Shown: one piece after another, positions 53,945 to 62,036 of the stretch
Layout of the letters: every line of letters begins with the position of its first letter
Numbering within the stretch: position 1 is the stretch's first letter
Source: Acidiferrimicrobium sp. IK
GTDB lineage: Bacteria > Actinomycetota > Acidimicrobiia > Acidimicrobiales > Palsa-688
Assembly: GCF_025499425.1 (NCBI RefSeq)
Contig: NZ_JAIMCB010000010.1
Location: forward strand, 62,001-126,000
Reading direction: 5' to 3'
DNA length: 64,000 bases
The notes under the pieces: generated by a model
Databases searched by the model: none
What the model saw: the letters and a program-made list of their open reading frames with translations, nothing else
What the model was told of the DNA's origin: nothing
Translations under genes and position numbers: made by a program

Positions 53945-54619
53945 ATGGAGCGTGGTGAAGAGGGACAGGTCCTTGCGTCTCTCAGCTGGGAACGCGGCAG
54001 TTGTTTTCTCACGACGCGACATCCAGTCATACCTTTCGGTCGGTCGCCAGGCTGCAGCATTCGTCTCGGGCACGAGCCGGCCCTCGACGCAGGGGTGCCG
54101 GGCAGAGCGGGCCAGTTCCTCGTGGTCGGGGCCGGGCGGATCGCGGTCGAGAACCTGGCCGAGAGGCGCGCCTTCGACGTCCTGGCCCGCGGCTCACCGC
54201 TCGAGGCGGTGCGACCGGGGGCGATCTTCTCGCCGGCCGACCGCTGCTTTGAGGTTCGCCTCGTCGGCTCGCTCGCGACCTACACCATCGTCGTCGACAT
54301 CGTGACCGGGGCTGCCGACAGCCCGGCGGTCACCGGCGAAGACGCCTGCGATCCCGGGACCCGGCTGGAACCGGAGTTGACCGCCCGCCAGTGGCAGGTC
54401 ATGGCCGAGTACATCCGCCCCATCCTGGCCGGTAGTCCGGTGCCCGCGACGCACGCCGCGGTGGCCGAGGCGCTGGGCTGGTCGATGGCGCTCATTCGGG
54501 TCGAGTGCGCGGAGATCTGGAACCGCTTCGTGCTCGCGGACGTGCCGATGCGGGACTTCCCCGACAAGCGCGACGCCATCGTCGACGCCGCCATCCGCCA
54601 CCGCCTGCTTCCGGAATAG
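53945..54619 (+). CDS. FHA-like domain protein with C-terminal helical region
   Basis: A 224-aa protein. Residues about 20-110 read like a divergent FHA domain (FLTTRHPVIPFGRSPGCSIRLG, GAGRIAVENLAERRAFDVL, VRPGAIFSPADRC), with the R-S-x(n)-N positions that bind phosphothreonine partly conserved; a C-terminal all-helical region follows (ELTARQWQVMAEYIRPILAG ... IRHRLLPE) that resembles an HTH or effector-binding domain. It follows the CIS ATPase and ends 6 nt before a convergent gene. A regulatory role in CIS expression is inferred. Confidence 0.65.
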   Translation: MERGEEGQVLASLSWERGSCFLTTRHPVIPFGRSPGCSIRLGHEPALDAGVPGRAGQFLVVGAGRIAVENLAERRAFDVLARGSPLEAVRPGAIFSPADRCFEVRLVGSLATYTIVVDIVTGAADSPAVTGEDACDPGTRLEPELTARQWQVMAEYIRPILAGSPVPATHAAVAEALGWSMALIRVECAEIWNRFVLADVPMRDFPDKRDAIVDAAIRHRLLPE

Positions 54620-54625
54620 GCGGGC

Positions 54626-55426
54626 TCAGCAGCCTCCGCCGTCCCCGGCCTCGCCGGTTCCGATCTGGGGGGCGTCGACTACGCCCCTCCCCGGCGGGGG
54701 CTGCTCACTTCCGAGGTGGATGATGTACCACTCACCCCGCCAGCCGTCCAGGGCGGCGATGCCGAAGGATCGGATCGTCCCCCCGGAGCTATAGACGACT
54801 CGGGAGTTGAGGCTGTTCCAGTAGCCGAGCCGGTTGGCGCAGGCGTCGGGCGGGATCCAGCGGGCCGGGCCCAAATTGACCGAAACGAGGCGGGCGGAGG
54901 CCGCGGCCGGCCCGAGCAGGTTGTGGACCGCTTGAATGTCGAGCGCGAAGTGGGCCATCAACCGGTAGGTCCAGTCCGAGCGGTCGTTGTAGAGCGACTT
55001 GAGCTGGATGTACGCCGTCTCCGGGAAGAACGCTGGGGTCGCCAGCGCGGCTTGGCCGGTGGTCACCGCCTGCCAGAACATCGCCATCTCCCCGACGAAC
55101 TGCTGGTCTTTGACCGGCACCGCACGGGTCTGGCCCAACGTGCCCGGGTCTACCGTCGGGGGCGGTGCGGTCGTCGGCGCGTCGGTCGAGGCGGGCCCGG
55201 TGCTCGGAGGGCTGGGAGCCACCTCGGCGCTGCCGCCAGGTGCAACGGGCGGCTGCCCCTGGCTCCGGCCGCTCAACGCGGCTACGCCCGGCAAGCCCCG
55301 GCTCGTCGCCGACGGTCCGCAACCGGCGGCCACCAGCGCGCCGAGGGCGCACAGGGCCCCGGCGCTCAGCAGACGGCGCGGCGCTCCTCGGCCCACGCGG
55401 CTGGCGGGGCGGCCCGCCCGCTTCAT
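54626..55426 (-). CDS. Hypothetical lipoprotein
   Basis: A 266-aa exported protein. The signal peptide ends in the lipobox LVAAGC near residue 36, followed by a Pro/Ala/Thr-rich linker (about 45-110) and a compact C-terminal domain (VPVKDQQFVGEMAMFWQAVTTGQAAL ... WRGEWYIIHLG) with no family I can name. ATG 55426 overlaps the stop of the VOC gene (TCAT), so both belong to one operon. Upstream in-frame starts would put extra basic residues before the signal peptide. Confidence 0.7.
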   Translation of the reverse strand: MKRAGRPASRVGRGAPRRLLSAGALCALGALVAAGCGPSATSRGLPGVAALSGRSQGQPPVAPGGSAEVAPSPPSTGPASTDAPTTAPPPTVDPGTLGQTRAVPVKDQQFVGEMAMFWQAVTTGQAALATPAFFPETAYIQLKSLYNDRSDWTYRLMAHFALDIQAVHNLLGPAAASARLVSVNLGPARWIPPDACANRLGYWNSLNSRVVYSSGGTIRSFGIAALDGWRGEWYIIHLGSEQPPPGRGVVDAPQIGTGEAGDGGGC

Positions 55427-55809
55427 GACTGAGGGGCCACCAGCTCCACCTCGAAACCGTCGCGGTCCTCGAGATACAAGACTCGCGAGCCGGCGGCGAT
55501 GGAGTGGCCGGTGGCTTGGAGCTGGCCCCAACCGTGGGCAGCGGCATCGGCGCCGACCCGGCTCAAAGTGCTCGCGTCAGGTGCCCGGAACGCTACGTGG
55601 TTGAGGCCTGGACGCATCCGGCTGTAGAGCATGCCGGGGACCATGTCGGGTGACTGCTCGAGCACCATCGTTGCCCCGGTGGGATGGCGGTACAGCAGTA
55701 CCCGGGGACGCGGACGGTCGGCGTCGAAGCCCAGGTGGCCGAGCAGCCATCCCCACGACTCGCCGGCCCGATCGATGTCGGGGACCCACAGGGTCAGGTG
55801 GTGCAGCAC
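55423..55809 (-). CDS. VOC (glyoxalase/bleomycin-resistance-like) superfamily protein
   Basis: A 128-aa single-VOC-domain protein with two beta-alpha-beta-beta-beta halves: MLHHLTLWVPDIDRAGESWGWLLGHLGF and PGLNHVAFRAPDASTLSRV. His3-His4 and His72, with Glu near the C-terminus (DRDGFEVELVAP), are placed like metal ligands. Substrate unknown. ATG 55809 is the first start; the following lipoprotein gene overlaps. Confidence 0.8.
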   Translation of the reverse strand: MLHHLTLWVPDIDRAGESWGWLLGHLGFDADRPRPRVLLYRHPTGATMVLEQSPDMVPGMLYSRMRPGLNHVAFRAPDASTLSRVGADAAAHGWGQLQATGHSIAAGSRVLYLEDRDGFEVELVAPQS

Positions 55810-55877
55810 GGGATGACACTAAGCCAGCTCCGACCGCTCCAGGCGGGCGAGGTTTGGGGGACGAGGCGGCGACCGGT

Positions 55878-55991
55878 CTAGGAGGGGAAGGCCTTCTTGG
55901 CCACCTGCTTGTCCTTCTTGTCCTGGCGCTTCTCCTTGATGGAGCGGCCGGGCTTCTTGACAGCGGGCTTCTTGGGCGACTTCTCGGGCAT
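55878..55991 (-). CDS. Small basic Lys-rich protein (37 aa)
   Basis: MPEKSPKKPAVKKPGRSIKE starts a 37-residue Lys-rich protein ending KQVAKKAFPS. Small basic proteins of this style (KKxGRSLKEKRxxKK) occur in many actinobacteria. Over a third of the residues are Lys or Arg. A GAAGGGGGG purine tract precedes ATG 55991 at about 6 nt. Function unknown; nucleic-acid binding is only a guess from the charge. Confidence 0.7.
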   Translation of the reverse strand: MPEKSPKKPAVKKPGRSIKEKRQDKKDKQVAKKAFPS

Positions 55992-56124
55992 CGTGTGCCC
56001 CCCTTCTTTGTCCCAACCCTACAACCAGTGCCCGGCTGCCGAACCCGATAAGCTTGGGGTAGCCGTAGATCCTGCTGCACCGACGCTGATCGAGGCGACC
56101 CCGCCGCCGGCTTGAGAAGGTGCG

Positions 56125-56361
56125 ATGCTGACCCCAACCCAACGTGCTGCTCTGATCGAGTTGTCCGGTGAACCACCGGAGGGACCGACCAGCGACTCCG
56201 ACATCTGGTACGACTTCCTGTCGTCGATGTACAAGAGCGGGTTGACGCTCAAGGACCTGAAGCTGACGCAGGCGCAGCGCCCGGAGATAATGGCCTGCCT
56301 GCGTCGGGCCCCTTCGGTCGCCCCTCGCGGCACCAGGAAGCGTGGCGAACGGCCGGCTTGA
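56125..56361 (+). CDS. Small hypothetical protein (78 aa)
   Basis: A helical 78-aa protein (MLTPTQRAALIELSGEPPEGPTSD ... RGTRKRGERPA) with a basic C-terminus. GAGAAGG precedes ATG 56125. No family is recognised. It is convergent with the GAF-ANTAR gene and separated from it by a strong bidirectional terminator. Confidence 0.5.
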   Translation: MLTPTQRAALIELSGEPPEGPTSDSDIWYDFLSSMYKSGLTLKDLKLTQAQRPEIMACLRRAPSVAPRGTRKRGERPA

Positions 56362-56371
56362 CGGCCTGACC

Positions 56372-56392
56372 GCCTCGGGCTCCGCCCGAGGC
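56372..56392. terminator. Bidirectional terminator hairpin
   Basis: GCCTCGGGC and GCCCGAGGC form a perfect 9-bp stem with a TCC loop between the convergent genes at 56125 and 56393. It lies 11 nt after the first stop and touches the second gene's stop. Confidence 0.75.
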
Positions 56393-57151
56393 CTACTTCG
56401 CTTGGTCCCGGCTGATCGGCGCGCTGGCCAGCAGCTCGGCGCGCTGGTCGGCGGCGAGGGTACGACGCACGATCTTGGCCGCCAGGTCGGTCAACTTCAT
56501 GTTGTGGCCACGGGCGAACGCCCGAAGCCGGACGAAGGCCTCGTCGGTCGAGACGTGGGCCAGCTCCGACACCACCCCTTTGGCCTGCTCGACGGTGATG
56601 CGGCTGTTGAGAGCCCGCTGCAGCTGCGAGGTCAGGCGGTGGGCGTCCTCCGCGGCCTGGTTCTGGAGGAGGGTGAGTGTCGCGGCATGGGCCAGGGCCT
56701 GGGCGATGACCACGTCGTCGGCGGCGAGCAGGCCAGGGTTGGTGAGGAACAGGTTGACGCTGCCGAGGACCTGGGTGCGCACCGCCATCGGGAAGGCGTA
56801 GACCGAACGGAACCCGGCCGCTACCGCAAGGGGGGCGAAGCTGGGCCAGGTGGTGCTGACAGCCAGGTCGGGGTCGACCACGGCCGCCCCGAGGCGGTAC
56901 GCGTCGTGGCAGGGACCCTCCTCGTTTTGCACCTGGAACAACTCGAGCAGGCTGGCCTGGTCGCTCGACGCGGCGACGACCTGCAAGGCGCCGCCCGGGT
57001 CGGCGACGACGATCCCCGACGCTGAAGCGTCGAGCAGCTCGACCACCCTGGCACTCAGCCCGCTCAACACGTCGATGACGTCGAAGTCGGCCACCAGCGT
57101 GTCGGCGAGACGGAGAAAGGTCTCGGCAAGGAAAGTCTCACGGGTGGCCAC
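56393..57151 (-). CDS. GAF and ANTAR domain antiterminator-like protein
   Basis: A 252-aa protein with an N-terminal GAF domain (about 25-165) that may bind a small ligand, and a C-terminal ANTAR domain (about 180-240: RITVEQAKGVVSELAHVSTDEAFVRLRAFAR), an RNA-binding three-helix antitermination module. The ANTAR Asn/aromatic surface residues are partly present. Such proteins control transcription elongation at structured leader RNAs. The second GAF-ANTAR gene lies 153 nt upstream on the same strand. Confidence 0.88.
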   Translation of the reverse strand: MATRETFLAETFLRLADTLVADFDVIDVLSGLSARVVELLDASASGIVVADPGGALQVVAASSDQASLLELFQVQNEEGPCHDAYRLGAAVVDPDLAVSTTWPSFAPLAVAAGFRSVYAFPMAVRTQVLGSVNLFLTNPGLLAADDVVIAQALAHAATLTLLQNQAAEDAHRLTSQLQRALNSRITVEQAKGVVSELAHVSTDEAFVRLRAFARGHNMKLTDLAAKIVRRTLAADQRAELLASAPISRDQAK

Positions 57152-57304
57152 GAAGCGGCCTCCTTTCTGCCAGGCCCTCTGGTCGAGGGGCCTGTCGAGC
57201 GATCGTCGGTTTGGTTGGCGCGATCGCAGGGACGGGGGATGCTGCAGACAAGGGCGGAGGCGGGGACTCCGGGGTGGGAACGGCGGCCGCGGCGGACGTG
57301 AGGG

Positions 57305-58009
57305 TCACCGATCGAACCTGATGCGGCGGTCGACGACGGCGGCCGCGACGGTCCGGACGTTGGAGCCGTCGGACCGGGCTCGGGTGCGAAGCCGGGCCAT
57401 GGCCTCTCCGACACCGACGTCGAGCTGAGCGGACACCATCCCGGTCGCCTGGTGGACCACGGCGTGATCCGGCTCGCCGTCCGCCAGCTCCGAGGCGACC
57501 ATGCCGTCATCGGCACCAGCCTGCACCGCCAGCAGCGCCCGGGTGACGACCGCGGCGACGACGAGCGCGTCGGCGTTGCGCTCCGGCCCGAGCGGTCCCG
57601 GCTGGCTGCAGTACAACGTCAGCGCCCCCAGGCGGGCCGCACCGAGGACCAAGGGGTAGGCGCACACCGCAGCGACGCCGGATCGTCGCAGCGCGCCGCT
57701 CAGCTCCCCCCACCCCGCCGGAGGGTCGTGACGCAGGTCCATCGCCGCCACCGGCGCGCCCCGGGCGTGAGCGTCGATCGCCGGCCCGGCCCCGAGGCCG
57801 TACTGGATCTCCTCCACCCGCTCGAACGCGGGACCGGAGGTGTAGGTGGCTGCTGGCTGGTCGTCGCTGTCGGCCAACACGATCGACGCCCCCGCGACCC
57901 GGAGAACCGCGACGGCCGCCGCGCACATGCCCTCGGGGGTCAGCGCGGCGTCCTCGTACACGGCCAACGCCGTCACGACCCTGGACCACCTGTCGCTGAC
58001 GGCGCTCAC
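57305..58009 (-). CDS. GAF and ANTAR domain antiterminator-like protein
   Basis: A 234-aa paralogue: a GAF-like N-terminal region (VLADSDDQPAATYTSG ... ALTLYCSQPGPL) and a C-terminal ANTAR (about 180-234: VVHQATGMVSAQLDVGVGEAMARLRTRAR). Its GAF half is more divergent than that of the gene at 56393. GTG start at 58009. It follows the Dyp peroxidase gene by 6 nt, so the latter might be cotranscribed with the pair. Confidence 0.85.
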   Translation of the reverse strand: MSAVSDRWSRVVTALAVYEDAALTPEGMCAAAVAVLRVAGASIVLADSDDQPAATYTSGPAFERVEEIQYGLGAGPAIDAHARGAPVAAMDLRHDPPAGWGELSGALRRSGVAAVCAYPLVLGAARLGALTLYCSQPGPLGPERNADALVVAAVVTRALLAVQAGADDGMVASELADGEPDHAVVHQATGMVSAQLDVGVGEAMARLRTRARSDGSNVRTVAAAVVDRRIRFDR

Positions 58010-58015
58010 TGACCT

Positions 58016-58969
58016 CTAGACGCTAACCGACACCCCGAGGTCGGGAGGGAGGAACGCCTGCAACGCGTCGAGGGACGGTGCCAGGTAGTACGAACCGCTC
58101 AGCGGGGTGGTGTAGCGGGTCAGCGCGTCGCGTATCCCGTCGCCGACCCCGGCCATCCGCTCGAGCATGATCTGCAGCGGATGCTGCTCTGCGCAGAACC
58201 CGACGAACAGCGTCCCGTGGTCGGTCGGCCCGCCGTAGGCGGTGTTGCGCCGGTAGATCGCCAGCTCCTCGCCGTCCTCCTCCACCACGTTGCGACTGAC
58301 GTGGGAGTCGGCGGGCATCCGCTCGTCGTCGAGCTCGACGCTGTCGGGTTTGCTGCGCCCGATGACCAGTTCTTGTTCGGCGTCCCCCAAAGCGGCCCAC
58401 GCGTCGAGGTGACGCCACCGCTGGACGAGCACGACGCTGGAGCCGGCCCCTGGAGCGCCGGCGCGGACCGCGACCCCGGGCGCCTCGACGACGCTCGGGT
58501 TTTCGGTCCCGTCGATGAACCCGGTCAGGTCACGGTCGTGGCGGTACACCCAACCGGTGATCTCGCTGCCGACCGTGGCCACGCCGGCCGCCGCGTCGAG
58601 GACCTTGCGGGCGCTGTCGAAGACGATGTCGCGCCCGCCGCCGGCGACCCACACCCAGGCGTCGTGCTGGGTGGCGGGCATGGTCAGCTCCGGCCCGACG
58701 ATCGCTTCGAAGGATCGCACGCCGGGAGGGGCGTGCTCAGGCGCCACCTCGGCCCACAGTTCGGGGCGCACGGCCACCGTCACGCTGACTCCGGCCAGCG
58801 GGCTCCCGGGCCCGCACAACCAGGCCAGCACCCCGACCAGACCCGCAGGGTCCGCTCCCGCCACCAGGTCCAACTCAAGGTAGCAGTGCTCGATGGTGCC
58901 GAGGGCGAAGATTCCGGGCTGCGCGGTCACGCCCGCCGTTTCTACCTGGGGCGCCGGCGCCAACTCCAA
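58016..58969 (-). CDS. Dyp-type peroxidase
   Basis: A 317-aa DyP-type heme peroxidase. The motif GFIDGTENP is at about 150-158 with catalytic Asp153, the proximal heme His at about 223 (DSHVSRNVV), and Arg240 in AIYRRN. There is no Tat signal, so a cytoplasmic form is expected. TTG 58969 is used here; GTG 58930 would trim 13 residues and is closer to typical N-termini. Known functions are dye oxidation or deferrochelation. It follows the LOG gene by 28 nt. Confidence 0.88.
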   Translation of the reverse strand: MELAPAPQVETAGVTAQPGIFALGTIEHCYLELDLVAGADPAGLVGVLAWLCGPGSPLAGVSVTVAVRPELWAEVAPEHAPPGVRSFEAIVGPELTMPATQHDAWVWVAGGGRDIVFDSARKVLDAAAGVATVGSEITGWVYRHDRDLTGFIDGTENPSVVEAPGVAVRAGAPGAGSSVVLVQRWRHLDAWAALGDAEQELVIGRSKPDSVELDDERMPADSHVSRNVVEEDGEELAIYRRNTAYGGPTDHGTLFVGFCAEQHPLQIMLERMAGVGDGIRDALTRYTTPLSGSYYLAPSLDALQAFLPPDLGVSVSV

Positions 58970-58997
58970 CCGGCGGCCCCGATCTCCCTCCAGCGCG

Positions 58998-59588
58998 TCA
59001 CCGGCGGTCGCGGTCGACCCATTTGCCGACCGTCTCTGGCACCCAGCCCGCCATGGCGTCGAGCAGCGACGCGGGCTCGGGGGCGGTCAGGACCAGCCGG
59101 CGGTGCTCGACGCGGACGAAGCGTTCCTCCACCGCGTGGTCGAGGAACGCCAGCAGCGGCGCCCAGAAGCCGGCCACGTCGAGCAGGCCGCACGGCTTGT
59201 GCTGCAGGCCCAGCTGTGACCAGGTCAACACCTCGGCCAGCTCCTCGAGCGTGCCGAGCCCGCCGGGGAGCGCCACGAAACCGTCGGACAGGTCCGCCAT
59301 CAAAGCCTTGCGCTCGTGCATCGAAGCGACCACCCGCAGCTCGCTCAGCCCGCCGTGGGCTACCTCCCGGTCAACCAGGACCTGGGGGATCACCCCGATA
59401 ACCCGGCCTCCCGCGGCGAGGGCGGCGTCAGCGACCGCTCCCATCAACCCCACCGAGGCGCCGCCGTACACCAGGGTCATGCCCCGCCGGGCCACCTCCC
59501 CGCCGAGCGCTCCGGCAGCCGCGAGGTACTCGGGGCGGGCACCGGGACTCGACCCGCTGAAGACGCAGACGCGACCGTGCACCACCAC
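58998..59588 (-). CDS. LOG-family (TIGR00730) nucleotide-processing protein
   Basis: A 196-aa Rossmann-fold protein. The signature [16 protein letters not shown] is intact, with MHERKALM preceding it and [14 protein letters not shown] in the middle. LOG family members hydrolyse nucleoside 5'-monophosphates, including cytokinin nucleotides, but bacterial substrates vary. Three consecutive GTG codons (59580-59588) are possible starts; a longer frame would run into the divergent gene and was rejected. Confidence 0.85.
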   Translation of the reverse strand: MVVHGRVCVFSGSSPGARPEYLAAAGALGGEVARRGMTLVYGGASVGLMGAVADAALAAGGRVIGVIPQVLVDREVAHGGLSELRVVASMHERKALMADLSDGFVALPGGLGTLEELAEVLTWSQLGLQHKPCGLLDVAGFWAPLLAFLDHAVEERFVRVEHRRLVLTAPEPASLLDAMAGWVPETVGKWVDRDRR

Positions 59589-59636
59589 CGATGATGCCAG
59601 GCGACGGCGGCCACCCTGGCGAGCGACGGGGCCGGC

Positions 59637-59650
59637 GATCTGCTCAGATC
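59637..59650. promoter_or_regulatory. Inverted repeat GATCTG-CT-CAGATC
   Basis: A perfect 6-bp inverted repeat in the 67-nt spacer between the divergent LOG and heme oxygenase genes, ending 5 nt before the ATG of the latter. It is a candidate operator for a dimeric regulator acting on either gene. Confidence 0.4.
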
Positions 59651-59655
59651 GGGCC

Positions 59656-59979
59656 ATGACCGTGATCAAGATCAACGCCATCACCGTGCCGGCTGGCTCG
59701 GGCGACGAACTGGCCAAGCGCTTCGCAGCCCGGGCCGGCGCCGTGGACGGCCAAGACGGATTCGAGGGTTTCGAGCTGCTCAAGCCCGTGGACGACCGCA
59801 CGCAGTGGCTGGTGGTGACCCGGTGGCGCGACGAGGCGTCGTTCCAGGCGTGGGTGTCGTCGCCGGCGTTCTCCCACGGCCACGCCGGCGCAGACCGGCC
59901 GGCCCCGCACGGCGGCCCGGTGTCGGTGTCCTCGGAGCTGTGGTCCTACGAGGTGGCGGGCGGCTCACCCGGCGCCTGA
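59656..59979 (+). CDS. mhuD: MhuD-like heme oxygenase (ABM fold)
   Basis: A 107-aa ferredoxin-like dimeric heme-degrading enzyme. From memory it closely matches M. tuberculosis MhuD along [21 protein letters not shown] and [10 protein letters not shown]; Asn7 is conserved and His74 or His76 ([11 protein letters not shown]) fits the heme ligand near residue 75. MhuD frees iron and makes mycobilins. Divergent from the LOG gene; no heme importer is adjacent. Confidence 0.82.
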   Translation: MTVIKINAITVPAGSGDELAKRFAARAGAVDGQDGFEGFELLKPVDDRTQWLVVTRWRDEASFQAWVSSPAFSHGHAGADRPAPHGGPVSVSSELWSYEVAGGSPGA

Positions 59980-60025
59980 TCCCGAGCCGATCGGGGCGGC
60001 GCCGTTAGCCCAGCTCGGCGGGTAG

Positions 60026-60047
60026 CTTGCAACTCGCAAGTTACAAT
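60026..60047 (+). promoter_or_regulatory. TTGC-N5-GCAA palindrome and -10 element before the protease gene
   Basis: CTTGCAACTCGCAAG (60026-60040) is an inverted repeat with a 5-nt spacer, followed by TACAAT (60042-60047), a good -10, 19 nt before the ATG at 60067; GGAGG (60057-60061) is the ribosome binding site. The palindrome overlaps the promoter spacer, suiting a repressor. Confidence 0.5.
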
Positions 60048-60066
60048 CAGCGACACGGAGGCCTCC

Positions 60067-60966
60067 ATGCCCGTCCTCGACGATCTGCAGTCCGCAATCC
60101 AGTCCATCGCCGGGAGCGCCGGCTCCGCGGTGGTCCGTATCGGCCGGGGCCCCGGACGGGGCGCCGGCATAGTCGTCGCCCCTGGCGTGGTGGCGACCAA
60201 CGCCCACAACCTGCGCGGGGCCCAGACCACTGTCACCTTCTCCGACGGCCGCCAAGCCACCGGCACCGTCGCCGGCGTGGACGGCGACGGCGACCTGGCC
60301 GCCATCACCGTCGACACCGCAGGCGCACGCCCCCTCGAGTGGGCCGGCGCCGCCCCTGGCCTCGGGCAGCCGGTGTTCGCTCTCGCCGTGCCGCCCGGCG
60401 GCGGCATCCGGGTCACCCAGGGGGCGGTCTCCGCCACCGGCCGCCAGTTCCGCGGGCCGGGCGGCCGGCTGATCGAGGACGCGGTCGAGCACACCGCCCC
60501 CCTGGCGCCGGGGTCCTCGGGCGGTCCGGTGGTCGACGCGACAGGGCGGCTTCTGGCGGTGTCGACCCACCGCCTCGGCGACGGGTTCTACCTCGCGGTG
60601 CCGGTGTCGGACAGTCTGCGGACCCGGATCGAGGGGCTGTCGAGAGGCGAGTCGCCGACCCGCCGGCGCCTCGGCGTCGCCCTGGCTCCTACCCAGGTGG
60701 CCCGGCGGATCCGGGCGGCGGCCGGTCTGCCCGAGCGCGACGGCCTGCTCGTGCGGGGCGTCGAGGACGCCAGCCCGGCCGCGGTCGCAGGCATCAGGAG
60801 AGGTGACCTCCTCGTCAGCGCCGGCGGGGTCGGTGTGACCTCCCTCGAGCAGCTGACCGCGGCGCTGGACGCCGCGGAGGACACATTGGCGCTCGGCCTC
60901 GTGCGGGGAGCCGAGGAGCTGGAGGTGACGGTGCGGTTCCCCGCCCCCGAGGAGCCGGAAAGCTGA
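60067..60966 (+). CDS. HtrA-like serine protease with PDZ domain, no signal peptide
   Basis: A 299-aa trypsin-fold protease. Catalytic residues are His47 (TNAHN), Asp76 (GDLAAI) and Ser151 (GSSGGP), followed by a PDZ domain at about 200-290 (GLLVRGVEDASPAAVAGIRRGDLLVSAGG). The N-terminus MPVLDDLQSAIQSIAGSAGSAVVRIG is hydrophilic, so the protein looks cytoplasmic, unusual for HtrA-type enzymes. The protease domain starts immediately. GGAGG precedes ATG 60067. Confidence 0.87.
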   Translation: MPVLDDLQSAIQSIAGSAGSAVVRIGRGPGRGAGIVVAPGVVATNAHNLRGAQTTVTFSDGRQATGTVAGVDGDGDLAAITVDTAGARPLEWAGAAPGLGQPVFALAVPPGGGIRVTQGAVSATGRQFRGPGGRLIEDAVEHTAPLAPGSSGGPVVDATGRLLAVSTHRLGDGFYLAVPVSDSLRTRIEGLSRGESPTRRRLGVALAPTQVARRIRAAAGLPERDGLLVRGVEDASPAAVAGIRRGDLLVSAGGVGVTSLEQLTAALDAAEDTLALGLVRGAEELEVTVRFPAPEEPES

Positions 60967-61005
60967 CGGAACGCTGGCGCCGGCTCTGGGCTGCCCAACC
61001 GGCGG

Positions 61006-61080
61006 CCCAGAGCTGGTCAGCCGGCGGGGCCGGCCCAGAGCTGGTCAGCCGGCGGGGCCGGCCCTGGGCTTGTCAGCCGG
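61006..61080 (+). repeat. 28-nt tandem repeat between convergent genes
   Basis: Units CCCAGAGCTGGTCAGCCGGCGGGGCCGG at 61006-61033 and 61034-61061 are identical, and a third diverged copy runs to about 61080. Each holds short hairpins (CCGGCGGGGCCGG). It lies in the 106-nt gap between the protease and the convergent SDR gene and reaches the SDR stop codon. Confidence 0.8.
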
Positions 61081-61921
61081 CGGCCGGCTCGGACTTGCTG
61101 AGGCGGCGCTCGGCCAGGCGGGCGCCGAGGCTCACCGCCCGCAGGTACAGGTTCGGGGCGCTGCGCTTGGCCCGCCAGACGATCTTGGCGTCGAGCTGGG
61201 GCAGCACGTAGAGGCGGCCCCGGTCGTGACCGTCGAGCGCCATGCGAGCGACGCCCTCGGCGGACACCTTGCCCCGGGCCATCAGCTGGTTGGCCGTCTC
61301 CCGCCCCCGGTCTGTCATCCGCCCGTTGACTGCGATGTTGGTGGCGACGAACGTCGGGCAGACCACCGTGACGCCGATGCCGGTGCCGGACAGCTCCGCG
61401 GCCAGGGTCTCGGAGACCGCGATCACCGCAGCCTTTGTGGCGTTGTAGGCGGCCATCTGCGGTGCCGCGGCGAACCCGGCGGCGGACGCGACGTTGATCA
61501 CCCCGCCCCGCCCGGCGGCCCGTAGCCGGGGCACGAAGACGTGACAGCCGTGGATCACGCCCCAAAGGTTGATTCCCACCGTCCAGCGCCAGTCTTCGAT
61601 CGGTGTCTCGCCGATCACCGAGCCTCCGGTGCCGACACCTGCGTTGTTGACTACGAGGTCCACCGGCGCGCCGAGGAAGTCCTCCGCGGCGCCAGCCAGC
61701 GCCTCCACGTCTTCCAGGCGACCCACGTCGCAGGCGACGGCGTGGGCGGTCCCGCCCGAGGCGCGAATCTCCGCCGCGGTGGCCTCCGCCCGGTCCAGGG
61801 CGATGTCGCTGCAGACAACCCGCCCGCCCCTGGCGGCCAGCTCCAGAGCGAAGGCCCGACCGATGCCACTGCCGGCGCCGGTCACCACCGCTTTGGTCCC
61901 GGCGGTGCGCTTCGTGGCCAT
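61073..61921 (-). CDS. Short-chain dehydrogenase/reductase
   Basis: A 282-aa classical SDR with TGAGSGIG, NNAG, catalytic Ser in VINVASAAGF and YNATK. The C-terminal LYLRAVSLGARLAERRLSKSEPAAG is a longer tail than usual. ATG 61921 follows AGGAGGT at 6 nt, which fixes the start; the substrate is unknown. Confidence 0.87.
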   Translation of the reverse strand: MATKRTAGTKAVVTGAGSGIGRAFALELAARGGRVVCSDIALDRAEATAAEIRASGGTAHAVACDVGRLEDVEALAGAAEDFLGAPVDLVVNNAGVGTGGSVIGETPIEDWRWTVGINLWGVIHGCHVFVPRLRAAGRGGVINVASAAGFAAAPQMAAYNATKAAVIAVSETLAAELSGTGIGVTVVCPTFVATNIAVNGRMTDRGRETANQLMARGKVSAEGVARMALDGHDRGRLYVLPQLDAKIVWRAKRSAPNLYLRAVSLGARLAERRLSKSEPAAG

Positions 61922-62036
61922 GGGTGACCTCCTGAGTCGGGTGACGGCCTGGGCAGGCCGGCGGCCTGACTGTAAGACGGTCAACCCTAACGGAAGTTCC
62001 TGACCGCAGGTCAAACAGGGCGGCCAGGCCCGCCGG

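Noticed and set aside
61006..61080. CRISPR array
   Set aside because: Repeats are contiguous without spacers and there are no cas genes.
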